DNA of 64,000 nt. Origin: Streptomyces canus. GTDB lineage: Bacteria; Actinomycetota; Actinomycetes; Streptomycetales; Streptomycetaceae. The DNA lies in NCBI RefSeq assembly GCF_041435015.1, contig NZ_CP107989.1, positions 744,001-808,000 on the forward strand, in the 5' to 3' direction. This document shows, piece after piece, positions 16,623 through 24,997 of this stretch. Made by a program: the position numbers and the translations under genes. How positions within the stretch are numbered: position 1 is the stretch's first letter; each line of letters starts with the position of its first letter. The notes under the pieces are model-generated. The model saw only the letters and a program-made list of their open reading frames with translations, was not told the DNA's origin and made no database searches.

Positions 16623-18025
16623 GTGTTCATCCACTGGTCGAGCGTCTGGTTGAAGTGGCGGATGCGGCTCTCCTGGTAGTTGGACAGTGTGATGCCCGGC
16701 TTGCGCATCGCCTTCAGGCCCTGCTGGACATAGGGCAGGTTCTCGCAGTCCTGGTCGAAGACCGGCCCGAGGACGCCGAGTTCGGGGATGTCCGCGAAGA
16801 GCATGTCGTCCGGCACCCAGCGGATCTTGGCCGGGGGCGGCATCTCGCCGGGCTGCTTCGGGGCCGACATGAAGATGATCTCCGCGGTGCAGGAGTCGGG
16901 GTCGAGGCCGTGGGGCCGGAACCGGTAGATGATGTTGGACTTGGCGCCGCCCCAGGGGTTGAAGTTGGGGAACAGCAGGTAGTTGATGGCGTCCAGCAGT
17001 TCGGTGTCCGCGGTCTGCGAGAAGTCCTGCTGCGAGGTGGTCGCCAGCTGATCGCGCATCCGCTGGGCGAGGACCTGGCGGGCGGTGCCGCCGGGCGGGA
17101 TGGAAGGCAGCGCGTCGCCTTCCTGTATCACCAGATCCCGGCCCTGGGCCGCCGCGTAGAACGCGCGGGAGTCGTAGAAGGTCTCCAGGACGTCCTCCTC
17201 CGTGACGGAGTCGGCCACATGGGGGCTCGGGGCGCCCTGGATGTTGATCATCCGGTTCCAGTTCGGCTGGTCCGCCATCACGTCGTACTGGGAGTTGGCG
17301 TCGGCCAGCCACGGCAGCATCTGCGGGTGCGTGGCGATCACGTGGAAGGACTCGATGAACGCGTCCTGGGCGACCTTCCAGTTACAGGGCAGCACCTTGG
17401 CGATGTGCAGCGACTTGTAGCGGTTCTCCAGCGGCCAGATGTAGTAGTCGTCGAAGGTGCCGCGGTAGCTCTCGAAGGACTCGGCACACGGGTCCATGTT
17501 GATGAAGACGAAGCCGCGCCAGGTGGCCACCTGGGCCTCGGGCAGCGAGAACTTCTCCGGGGTGACGTGCGGGAAGTCCCAGGCGCAGGGCGGGCTCTGC
17601 ATGCTGCCGTCGAGGTTCCAGGCGAAGCCGTGGAACGGGCAGCGGAACTCGCCGACGTTGCCGCCGCTCGTGCGCAGCTTGCGGCCGCGGTGCAGGCAGA
17701 CGTTGACGTACGCGCGGATCTCCTCGGGTGCCGTGCGCACGACGATCAGCGAGTCGTCACCGATCTCGTAGATCTCGTGGTCGCCGACCTCGGGGATCTC
17801 GCTCTCCAGACAGGCGAACTGCCACACGCGCCGCCAGACCTGTTCCATCTCGCGTTCGGCCCAGGCGCGGGAGGTGAAGCGGGTGGCATCGATGTCCTCG
17901 CTGCCGATGTGGTCGTTGTGGTCGAACCTCAGCGCCTTGGGGACCGGCCGGCTGTCCCGGTCGAGATAGTCCTGGACGCTGGGTCCGGGGCACCGCGCCG
18001 TGCCCGTCTCCGACGTATCGTCCAT
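16619..18025 (-). CDS. Rieske-type ring-hydroxylating oxygenase, alpha subunit (468 aa)
   Basis: The Rieske centre is Cys110-x-His112 (CLHRG) and Cys129-x2-His132 (CPFHGF). The catalytic iron site is NWKVAQDAFIESFHVIATH (Asp221, Glu225, His228, His233). At 468 residues it is nearer to dioxygenase/cymene-type large subunits than the shorter paralogue at 10735. The ATG at 18025 has a strong GGAGGAG upstream; an in-frame start at 18088 would lack this. It heads an operon with ferredoxin, a 72-residue protein and an MDR reductase. No beta subunit gene is present, so an alpha3 oligomer is likely. Substrate unknown. Confidence 0.88.
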   Translation of the reverse strand: MDDTSETGTARCPGPSVQDYLDRDSRPVPKALRFDHNDHIGSEDIDATRFTSRAWAEREMEQVWRRVWQFACLESEIPEVGDHEIYEIGDDSLIVVRTAPEEIRAYVNVCLHRGRKLRTSGGNVGEFRCPFHGFAWNLDGSMQSPPCAWDFPHVTPEKFSLPEAQVATWRGFVFINMDPCAESFESYRGTFDDYYIWPLENRYKSLHIAKVLPCNWKVAQDAFIESFHVIATHPQMLPWLADANSQYDVMADQPNWNRMINIQGAPSPHVADSVTEEDVLETFYDSRAFYAAAQGRDLVIQEGDALPSIPPGGTARQVLAQRMRDQLATTSQQDFSQTADTELLDAINYLLFPNFNPWGGAKSNIIYRFRPHGLDPDSCTAEIIFMSAPKQPGEMPPPAKIRWVPDDMLFADIPELGVLGPVFDQDCENLPYVQQGLKAMRKPGITLSNYQESRIRHFNQTLDQWMNT

Positions 18026-18431
18026 CTTCGCTCCTCCGACAGAAACTTTAGAGTGAGTGTAGTTATCGATCGCGGTCAGGAGCAACACTCACGACATCAC
18101 CCAAGCGACGTTCACCTTGAATTAGTGAGGACCGACCCCTCCCAAAGCCGGTCGGGGCGTGTCACACTCCGTCGCATCCGAGGCTGTAGAGCCTCAAAAG
18201 TTTCTCCACGGCCAGAGGTGGCGTTCCACCCCCTCTCGGCCACAGCGCCGCCCGGTCACCCCGACGGCCCGCGCCGTACCCCACGACGGCGATCCACGCA
18301 GCTTTCGCTCACCCATGCGTGCCGTCCCGACCCGGGCGGCAACGGATCCCGCCTGACAGAACCGGCCGCCGCGGACGCGGAAGCGACGCGGGCCGCGGCA
18401 GCGCAGGCCCACACCACGGGAGTACTCAACG
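18026..18431. other. Divergent intergenic region, Rieske operon and ABC importer
   Basis: A 406-base region with no gene seen. Near the oxygenase is a perfect inverted repeat GTGAGTGT...ACACTCAC; further on are two short hairpins (CCGACC/GGTCGG at 18132-18155 and GAGGCT/AGCCTC at 18180-18195). The importer start is preceded by GGGAG. Confidence 0.6.
18053..18092. promoter_or_regulatory. Inverted repeat, candidate operator of the Rieske/ferredoxin operon
   Basis: GTGAGTGT (18053-18060) and ACACTCAC (18085-18092) are perfect 8-base arms separated by 24 bases and centred near ATCGAT. It lies 28-67 bases upstream of the oxygenase start in the expected promoter zone. Function is inferred from symmetry and place only. 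Confidence 0.35.
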
Positions 18432-19577
18432 ATGAGTCCCAGACCCGGACGCGCGCTCCGCCGCGCGCTCACCGCGATCGTCCCCGTCACCGCCCTGCTC
18501 ACCCTGGCGGCGTGCGGCACCGACACCACTCCGGCCGCCGACTCCGCCAAGGCCGCGGGTGCCGACCCCGCCGGGCTGACCGCGGCCCGTGCGGCCGTCA
18601 CGAAGTACTCGGCGCGCCCGGACCGGATCCCCGTCACCGAACCGGTGGGCAAGAAGATCCCCACGGGCAAGAAGATCGACTTCATCCTGTGCGGCGTGCA
18701 GTCCTGCAAGGATCTGGCCGACTTCTTCACCGCCGGGGCCAAGGAACTCGGCTGGGACGTCAAGCAGATCGCCACGCAGGGCACACCGGAGTCCGTCCAG
18801 GCCGCCTACGAGCAGGCACTGCGCGACAAGCCGGACGCCGTCGTCGCCTCGGGGTTCCCGCGCGCGGTGTACGCCAAGCAGCTGGCGCAGCTGAAGCAGG
18901 CCGGGATCCCGGTCGTCCAGTCGAACGCCGACGATGTGCCGGGCGACGGCATCTCGCTGCTGAAAAACGGGCCGAAGGATGTCGCCGTCCAGGGCGAGAT
19001 GCTCGCCTCGTGGGTGGTGTCGGACAGCGGCGCCCACGCCGACACCGTCTACTTCGACCTGCCCGCCTACACCATCCTCAAGCCGGTCAAGGACACCTTC
19101 GCGGCCAAGTACCAGCAGTGGTGCGCGGGCTGCGGGCTGGACACCGTCGACGTACCGATCACCGCGATCGGCAAGGACATGCCGGACCGCGTGGTCTCGT
19201 ACGTCCGCTCGCACCCGAAGGTGACCCACATCGTCTTCTCGCTGGGCCTGCTCAACGTGGGCGTGCCGGCCGCACTGAAGACCGCCGGCATCACCGGCAA
19301 GCACATCGCGGTGAACGTCGGTGACGCGCAGAACTACCAGTACATCGAGAGCGGCCTCAGCGACGCCGCCATGGCCCTCAACTCCCACGAGGCCGCCTGG
19401 CTCCAGGTCGACGCGCTGGCCCGCCACTTCACCGGCCAGTCCATGGCGGTGGACCAGAAGGCGGTGCTGCCCAACATGCTGATCACCGGCAAGGACAACC
19501 TCCCGTCCGCCGACGGTGACTTCCCGCTCGTCGAGGACTACCAGGCGCAGTTCAAGGCGCTCTGGGGTCTGAGCTGA
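18432..19577 (+). CDS. ABC transporter substrate-binding lipoprotein (sugar/ribose type, 381 aa)
   Basis: The N-terminus is a lipoprotein signal: basic RPGRALRRAL, a hydrophobic stretch, and the lipobox LAAC with Cys28 as the lipid-modified residue. The mature part is a type I periplasmic-binding fold as in ribose/autoinducer-2 binding proteins (IDFILCGVQSCKDLADFF; DKPDAVVASGFP). It is followed by the matching ATPase and permease, making a complete importer. Its placement divergent from a Rieske operon and cotranscribed with an alcohol dehydrogenase suggests the ligand is the island's substrate rather than an ordinary sugar, but this is inference. Confidence 0.87.
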   Translation: MSPRPGRALRRALTAIVPVTALLTLAACGTDTTPAADSAKAAGADPAGLTAARAAVTKYSARPDRIPVTEPVGKKIPTGKKIDFILCGVQSCKDLADFFTAGAKELGWDVKQIATQGTPESVQAAYEQALRDKPDAVVASGFPRAVYAKQLAQLKQAGIPVVQSNADDVPGDGISLLKNGPKDVAVQGEMLASWVVSDSGAHADTVYFDLPAYTILKPVKDTFAAKYQQWCAGCGLDTVDVPITAIGKDMPDRVVSYVRSHPKVTHIVFSLGLLNVGVPAALKTAGITGKHIAVNVGDAQNYQYIESGLSDAAMALNSHEAAWLQVDALARHFTGQSMAVDQKAVLPNMLITGKDNLPSADGDFPLVEDYQAQFKALWGLS

Positions 19578-19592
19578 GCGCCGGAAGGAGCA

Positions 19593-21170
19593 ATGGTGCA
19601 CGCTGAAACGCCGCTCGGGTCGGCCGGGACGCAGGAGACCGACCGGCCCGTGCTGCGGGTGTCCGGACTGTCGAAGCGATTCGGCGCGACCCAGGCACTC
19701 CAGGACGTCGACCTCGACATCGCCCACGGCGAGATCCATGCGCTGATCGGGCCCAACGGCTCCGGCAAGTCCACCCTCATCAAGATCCTCGCCGGGTATC
19801 ACCACGCCGCCCCGGGAGCGGTCGCCGAACTCGACGGCGAGCCGTTCGGCCTGGGCCAGGTCACCGGCTCCCGGCACGACAGGCTCCGCTTCGTCCACCA
19901 GGAGCTGGGCCTGGTGGGCGAGTTGAGCGCCACGGACAACCTCGCCCTCAGCCGCGGCTTCGCCCGTACGGCCCTGGGCAACATCCGCTGGCCGGAGATG
20001 GAACGCCGTACGGCGGCCCTGGTCGAACGCTTCGGGCTCGGCATCGACGTACGCCGTCCCCTGTCGACCGCCACCCCCGTCCAGCGCGCGGTGGTGGCCA
20101 TCGCCGCCGCCCTGCAGGGCTGGGAGGGCCGCCGAGGCGTCCTGGTGCTCGACGAGCCGACCGCGGTGCTGCCGCCCGGAGAGGTGGCCCGGCTCTTCGA
20201 CATCGTGCGGGAGATCCGCGACTCCGGTGCCAGCGTCCTGTACGTCTCGCACCGGATGGACGAGATCTTCGCGCTCGCCGACCGGGTCACCGTGATCCGC
20301 GGCGGCCGCCGGATCGCCACCCGCCGGGTCGGCGAGCTCACTCCCCGGTCGCTGGCGGAGCTGATGGCGGGCGAGGAGACGGAGACCGAGCACCGGCCGC
20401 GGCCCGTTGCCGATGGCGCCGAGGCCGTGCTGGAGGTGCGCGGATTGTCGGCCGGACCGCTGCACGGCGTCGACTTCACCCTGGCCCGGGGCGAGCGGCT
20501 GGGCATCACCGGCCTGGTCGGCTCGGGCCACGAGGTGGTGCCGTACGCGGTGTGCGGGGCGTACGGCGGACCGGTGCGCGGCCAGGTGCGGGTGCCTGAG
20601 CGCTCCCCGCGCTGGGTCGAAGCGAAGGACGCGGGGCGGCTCGGTATCCCTCTCGTGCCCGCGGACCGGGCCGGCGAGGGCGTGATCGGTGACTTCTCGG
20701 TCGGCGAGAACCTCACCCTCCCGCTGCTCAGCCGGCTCCGCGCCCGGGCCGGGCGGCTGCACCGGCGCCGCGAATCCTCACTCGCCGAGGAATGGATCGG
20801 GCGGGTCGGGGTGCGCACGGCCGGCCGCGGCGCCCGGATCACCACGCTGAGCGGCGGCAACCAGCAAAAGGTCGTCGTGGCCCGCTGCCTGGCCCAGCGG
20901 CCGCCGGTACTGGTGCTGTGCGAGCCCACGGCGGGCGTCGACATCGCGACCCGGCTGCAGCTGTACGACCTGATAGAGCGTCAGGCCGATGAGGGGATGG
21001 GCGTGATCGTGTCCTCGTCCGACACCGAGGACCTGCTCGCCCTGTGCACCCGGGTCCTGGTGGTACGGGACGGCCGGATCGTACGGGAGATCAGCGGCCG
21101 GGACATCACCGAGCCCTCGCTGGTCCACGCCATGGAAGGAACCGAGTGGACCGAGGAAGGAACCGAGTGA
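19593..21170 (+). CDS. Sugar-type ABC transporter ATP-binding protein (RbsA/MglA-like, 525 aa)
   Basis: Two fused ABC domains. The first has Walker A GPNGSGKST and Walker B LVLDEPTAVL but a degenerate signature. The second has a degenerate Walker A (GLVGSGHEV) and an intact signature LSGGNQQKVVVARCL followed by CEPTAGVDI. This asymmetry is usual in RbsA/MglA proteins. It starts 15 bases after the binding-protein stop and ends one base before the permease ATG, so all three are one transcript. It energises import of the ligand bound by the lipoprotein. Confidence 0.9.
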   Translation: MVHAETPLGSAGTQETDRPVLRVSGLSKRFGATQALQDVDLDIAHGEIHALIGPNGSGKSTLIKILAGYHHAAPGAVAELDGEPFGLGQVTGSRHDRLRFVHQELGLVGELSATDNLALSRGFARTALGNIRWPEMERRTAALVERFGLGIDVRRPLSTATPVQRAVVAIAAALQGWEGRRGVLVLDEPTAVLPPGEVARLFDIVREIRDSGASVLYVSHRMDEIFALADRVTVIRGGRRIATRRVGELTPRSLAELMAGEETETEHRPRPVADGAEAVLEVRGLSAGPLHGVDFTLARGERLGITGLVGSGHEVVPYAVCGAYGGPVRGQVRVPERSPRWVEAKDAGRLGIPLVPADRAGEGVIGDFSVGENLTLPLLSRLRARAGRLHRRRESSLAEEWIGRVGVRTAGRGARITTLSGGNQQKVVVARCLAQRPPVLVLCEPTAGVDIATRLQLYDLIERQADEGMGVIVSSSDTEDLLALCTRVLVVRDGRIVREISGRDITEPSLVHAMEGTEWTEEGTE

Positions 21171-21171
21171 C

Positions 21172-22293
21172 ATGACATCCACCCCGACCCGGACCGCCGA
21201 GTTCCGGCCGAGCGAAAGCGAGGTGCCCACGGCGTCCGGCCCGCGGAGCCTGGGCACGCTGAGCCGACGGGCGGCGGCAGCCCTGTCGTTCCGCACCGTC
21301 GGCGCCGTCTACGTATGGCTGCTGATCATCGTCCTCTTCTCCGTGTGGGCACCGGACACGTTCCCTACCGTCACCACGGTCAAGCAGGTCCTGAACGGCA
21401 ACGCGGTGGCCGGACTGGTGGCGCTCAGCGTCGTACTCCCGCTGGCCGCACGCGTCTTCGATCTGTCGGTCGCCTACACCATGTCCCTCACGAGTGTGCT
21501 GACCGCCCACTTCCTGGTCTCCACGGGCCTGGGCCCCGGCGCCGCGATCGCCCTGGCGATGACCGCCGCGCTCGTGGTGGGGGTGGTCAACGGAGTCGTG
21601 GTGGTGGTGCTGCGGGTCGACTCGTTCATCGCCACCCTGGCCACCGGCGCTTTGATCCAGTCCCTGATCACGATGGTCACCGACGACAGCTCCATCACCG
21701 GGGTCCAGCTGCTGGCCAAGCCGTTCGCCGACATCGCTCAGCTCGACGCGGGCGGCATCACCCTGCCGGTGCTGTACCTGCTGCTCGCCGCGACGGCCAT
21801 CTGGTTCCTGCTGGAACACACCGCGACCGGGCGCCGGTTGTACGCGACCGGCTTCAACGCCGACGCGGCACGCCTGCAGGGGGTGCGCACCAACCGGCTG
21901 CGCTTTCTGACCCTGGTGACGTCCGCACTGGTCTCGGGATTCGCGGGAGTCGTCTTCGCGTCCTCGGTGGGGTCCGGATCGCCGAGCGCGGGCACTCCGT
22001 ATCTCCTGTCTGCCTACGCGGCGGCCTTCGTCGGCGCGACGCAGTTGCGTGCGGGCCGCTTCAACGCCTGGGGGACGGTGATCGCGGTGCTGCTGCTCGG
22101 CACCGGCATCACCGGGCTCGGACTCGCCACCAGCGCGCAGTGGGCCGCGAGCCTGTTCACCGGTGCCGTCCTCATCGTCGCGCTCGTTCTCACGGGAGGG
22201 CGGATCACCCTGCCGGCGGTCCTGCGCCGCCACAAGGCGCCCACGGTCGCCGAGGCGGACGACGTATCCGTCCCGGACAAGGAGTTCACATGA
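21172..22293 (+). CDS. Sugar-type ABC transporter permease (RbsC-like, 373 aa)
   Basis: An integral membrane protein of the BPD_transp_2 family. It has about eight to ten hydrophobic segments, for example VYVWLLIIVLFSVWAP at the start and AASLFTGAVLIVALVL near the end. The conserved block GRRLYATGFNADAARLQGVR is the family's coupling/EAA-like loop. It has a roughly 40-residue hydrophilic N-terminus. Its stop overlaps the ATG of the alcohol dehydrogenase (ATGA), tying transport to the first oxidation step. Confidence 0.9.
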   Translation: MTSTPTRTAEFRPSESEVPTASGPRSLGTLSRRAAAALSFRTVGAVYVWLLIIVLFSVWAPDTFPTVTTVKQVLNGNAVAGLVALSVVLPLAARVFDLSVAYTMSLTSVLTAHFLVSTGLGPGAAIALAMTAALVVGVVNGVVVVVLRVDSFIATLATGALIQSLITMVTDDSSITGVQLLAKPFADIAQLDAGGITLPVLYLLLAATAIWFLLEHTATGRRLYATGFNADAARLQGVRTNRLRFLTLVTSALVSGFAGVVFASSVGSGSPSAGTPYLLSAYAAAFVGATQLRAGRFNAWGTVIAVLLLGTGITGLGLATSAQWAASLFTGAVLIVALVLTGGRITLPAVLRRHKAPTVAEADDVSVPDKEFT

Positions 22294-23336
22294 TGAAGGC
22301 GGTTCAGTACCGGACGGTGGGCAACGCGCCCGAGGTCGTCGAGGTTCCCGTGCCCGAGCCGGGCCCGGGACAGGTGCTGCTGAAGGTGACGGCCGCGGGG
22401 CTGTGCCACTCGGACCTGGCGGTCATGAGCTGGCCGCAGGAGCAGTTCCCGTATCCCCTGCCGATGACGCTCGGCCACGAGGGCGTCGGCACCGTCGCGG
22501 GACTGGGCAGCGGGGCCGTGGGAGTGGCCGAGGGCGACGAGGTGGCGGTGTACGGCCCGTGGGGCTGTGGTCTGTGCCGGGCGTGCGCGGAGGGCAGGGA
22601 GAACTCCTGCCCGCACGCCGCCGGGCTCGGCATCATGCCGCCGGGGCTCGGCTCGCCGGGCGCGCTCGCGGAGTACATGGTGGTGGACTCGCCGCGCCAT
22701 CTGGTGCCGCTGAACGGGCTGGACCCGGTGCAGGCCGCACCCCTGACGGACGCCGGCCTGACCCCGTACCACGCGATCCGCGCGTCCCTGCCCAAGCTCG
22801 TGCCCGGCAGCACGGCGGTGGTGGTCGGCGTCGGCGGCCTGGGTCATATCGCCGTACAACTGCTGCGGGCGTTGACCCCGGCCCGGGTGGTCGCCCTCGA
22901 TGTCGGCAAGGAGAAGCTGGAGCTGGCCCGCGCGGTCGGCGCCCACGAGACGCTGCTCTCCGACGGCGAGGCGGCGGCCCGGGTGCGGGAGCTGACCGAC
23001 GGCGTCGGGGCCGACGTGGTGCTGGACTTCGTGGGGGCCGAGGCGACCCTGGCGGTGGCCGGCGCCTCGGTGGCGGTGGCCGGCGATGTCACCGTCGTCG
23101 GTATCGGGGGTGGCACTCTCGCGGTCGGCTTCGGCGGCGGTCTGCCGTTCGACGTGTCCGTCTGCGCCCCCTACTGGGGCAGCCGCCGGGAGCTCATCGA
23201 GGTCCTCGAACTGGCGAGGCAGGGGCTCGTCTCCTCCCACGTCGAGACCTTCTCGATCGAGGAGGCCCCCCTGGCGTACGAGCGCCTGCATGCCGGCGAG
23301 GTGGGCGGGCGCGCGGTCGTCCTGCCGCACGGCTGA
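22290..23336 (+). CDS. Zinc-dependent alcohol dehydrogenase (348 aa)
   Basis: A medium-chain Zn-ADH with catalytic zinc ligands Cys39 (GLCHSD) and His63-Glu64 (GHEGVG), and a full structural-zinc loop with Cys93, Cys96, Cys99 and Cys107 (CGLCRACAEGRENSC). The NAD-binding motif is VGVGGLGHIAVQ. It oxidises a primary or secondary alcohol to an aldehyde or ketone. It is translationally coupled to the permease gene, so its substrate is probably the imported compound or its immediate product. Transcription ends at a 21-bp hairpin directly downstream. Confidence 0.9.
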   Translation: MMKAVQYRTVGNAPEVVEVPVPEPGPGQVLLKVTAAGLCHSDLAVMSWPQEQFPYPLPMTLGHEGVGTVAGLGSGAVGVAEGDEVAVYGPWGCGLCRACAEGRENSCPHAAGLGIMPPGLGSPGALAEYMVVDSPRHLVPLNGLDPVQAAPLTDAGLTPYHAIRASLPKLVPGSTAVVVGVGGLGHIAVQLLRALTPARVVALDVGKEKLELARAVGAHETLLSDGEAAARVRELTDGVGADVVLDFVGAEATLAVAGASVAVAGDVTVVGIGGGTLAVGFGGGLPFDVSVCAPYWGSRRELIEVLELARQGLVSSHVETFSIEEAPLAYERLHAGEVGGRAVVLPHG

Positions 23337-23342
23337 GCCACG

Positions 23343-23386
23343 CGTGCCTGGGTCCGGGTCCCCGCGGGGACCCGGACCCAGGCACG
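23343..23386. terminator. Very strong bidirectional terminator
   Basis: A perfect 21-bp inverted repeat (arms 23343-23363 and 23366-23386) fills the whole 50-base gap between the convergent ADH and ThuA-like genes. The arm begins CGTGCCTGGGTCCGGGTCCC. It is suitable for terminating both transcripts. Confidence 0.9.
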
Positions 23387-24190
23387 TCAGGCCGAGGGGA
23401 GTGCCGCTTCGGTGACCGGACGCTCCGCGCCCACGGCCCGCTCCAGACACCGCCCGAGCACCGTCAGGAACTCCGGGGTCTCCCAGGGCCCCCGGTCCAC
23501 GCGCCGGGTGTCGTCCACACCGAGGTCCTGCATGTCGTACCGGCCCCGGCAGTGGCCGAGGGTGAAGTAGCAGACCTCGCCGAGACCGTGCCGTTTCAGA
23601 TAGAGGACGGGACGGGGCTCGCCGTCCCGCGCCGCCGTGTCGCCCTCCTCGAAGCCGCGGCACGGCCCGGTGAACTCGGCGTGCAGCAGCACTTCCAGCT
23701 CCCCGTGCAGCTCGCACACGTACAGCTCGTCGGTGACGGTGAACGGTTCGATCCCGGCGACCAGCGGATGGTCGGGCCGGGTCACGCGCACCTCGTACGG
23801 CTCGATGGGCGGGTGCGCCAGGAACTGGCTGCCGAGCACGTCGGCCAGCTGCCCGAGCAGCCGGGGGGTGGAGAACATCCGGGATCCACCGGGAGCGGAC
23901 GCCTCGATCACCGCGTTGGTGCCGTGCAGGGCGAGCCAGCGCCCGCCCCGCGCGGTGAAGCGTGCCAGCGCGTCCCGCTGCGCCGGGCGGGGCCGCACAT
24001 CGCAGGTGTAGCTGACCAGCAGATCCGCCTGCTCCAGCGCGGGGAGACAGTCGTAGTCCTGGTAGACCCTGGTGCGCACCCGGGGATGGTCGCCCAGCAT
24101 CTCCAGCAGCCTGAGCCGCGCGTGGTCGAAGTCGTGCCATCTGCCGCCGCAGACCAGTACGGCGTCCAGGCGGCCCGCCGGGCCCGCCAC
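23387..24190 (-). CDS. ThuA-like (glutamine-amidotransferase-fold) domain protein (267 aa)
   Basis: The protein matches the ThuA/trehalose-utilisation-like fold: an N-terminal AVLVCGGRWHDFDHAR strand-loop, ADLLVSYTCD, the central GGRWLALHGTNAVI, and later HPPIEPYEVRVTRPDHPL and YFTLGHCRGRYD. ThuA-like proteins occur in sugar and aromatic catabolic clusters, and some bind metal or act as isomerases or deacylases, but the reaction is generally unclear. It follows an SDR gene after three bases in a minus-strand operon with an acyl-CoA dehydrogenase. Confidence 0.75.
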   Translation of the reverse strand: MAGPAGRLDAVLVCGGRWHDFDHARLRLLEMLGDHPRVRTRVYQDYDCLPALEQADLLVSYTCDVRPRPAQRDALARFTARGGRWLALHGTNAVIEASAPGGSRMFSTPRLLGQLADVLGSQFLAHPPIEPYEVRVTRPDHPLVAGIEPFTVTDELYVCELHGELEVLLHAEFTGPCRGFEEGDTAARDGEPRPVLYLKRHGLGEVCYFTLGHCRGRYDMQDLGVDDTRRVDRGPWETPEFLTVLGRCLERAVGAERPVTEAALPSA

Positions 24191-24193
24191 GGC

Positions 24194-24958
24194 TCAGTAC
24201 TGGACGCGGGTCAGCAGCCCGCCGTCCACCACGAGGTTGACTCCGACACAGAAGGAGCCCGTCCGGCCGAGCAGGAACGCCACCGCCGCGGCCACGTCCT
24301 CGGCGGTGCCGTAGCGGCCGATCGGCAGCTTGGCGAGCACCTCCTCGTAGACCTCCGGGCGGCTGGTGCGGATGGTCTCCCACGCGCCGCCGGGGAAGTC
24401 GATCGGGCCGGGCGAGACGGTGTTGACGCGGATGCCCTTCGGGGCGAGGGCATGGGCGAGGGCCGAGGCGTGCTGGACGACGGCGGCCTTCAGCGCGGAG
24501 TAGGAGTTGGCGCCCGCCGGGCGGGCGGTGTCGGAGGCGTTGGTGGTGCCGATGGCCACGACGGCGGCCCGGTCGGAGGCCTCAAGATGGGGAAGGGCCG
24601 CCTCGACGAGTCCGGCGAACGGGATCAGGTCGCCGCGCAGGCTGGCCTCCCACGACTCGGGCCCTTTGACGTTGCCCGCCGAGACATTGGACACCAGCAG
24701 GTCCAGTCCGCCGAGTTCACCGGCCGCGCGCTCGACGAAGCCCGCGAGGGCGGCCGGGTCGGTGACGTCGACCGGTTCCGCGAAGACGGTGGCCCCTTCG
24801 GCCCGCAGTTCGGCGGCCGCCTTGGCCAGCCCTTCCTCGCCCCGGGCGCACAGGGCCAGCGCACAACCCTCGGCGGCCAGGGTCTCGGCGATCGCCCGGC
24901 CGATACCCCGGCTCGCACCGGTCACCAGCGCCTTCGCGCCTGTCAGTCCCAGTTCCAT
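24194..24958 (-). CDS. Short-chain dehydrogenase/reductase (254 aa)
   Basis: A FabG-like SDR with TGASRGIG at about residues 12-19, SNVSAGN replacing the usual NNAG, and SYSALK (Tyr-x3-Lys). The start at ATG 24958 follows AAAGGAG by eight bases; a GTG at 24967 would add three residues but sits inside that site. It lies between an acyl-CoA dehydrogenase and the ThuA-like gene, consistent with a 3-hydroxyacyl or ring-alcohol oxidation step. Substrate not determinable. Confidence 0.87.
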   Translation of the reverse strand: MELGLTGAKALVTGASRGIGRAIAETLAAEGCALALCARGEEGLAKAAAELRAEGATVFAEPVDVTDPAALAGFVERAAGELGGLDLLVSNVSAGNVKGPESWEASLRGDLIPFAGLVEAALPHLEASDRAAVVAIGTTNASDTARPAGANSYSALKAAVVQHASALAHALAPKGIRVNTVSPGPIDFPGGAWETIRTSRPEVYEEVLAKLPIGRYGTAEDVAAAVAFLLGRTGSFCVGVNLVVDGGLLTRVQY

Positions 24959-24997
24959 CGATGTCACTCCTTTGTGAGAAGGCCTCTTGGAGGCCTC

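Noticed and set aside
16655..19324. An 889-codon plus-strand open frame spanning the Rieske gene and the intergenic region
   Set aside because: It runs antisense through a clear Rieske oxygenase and then out of frame through the binding-protein gene; composition is that of a shadow frame.
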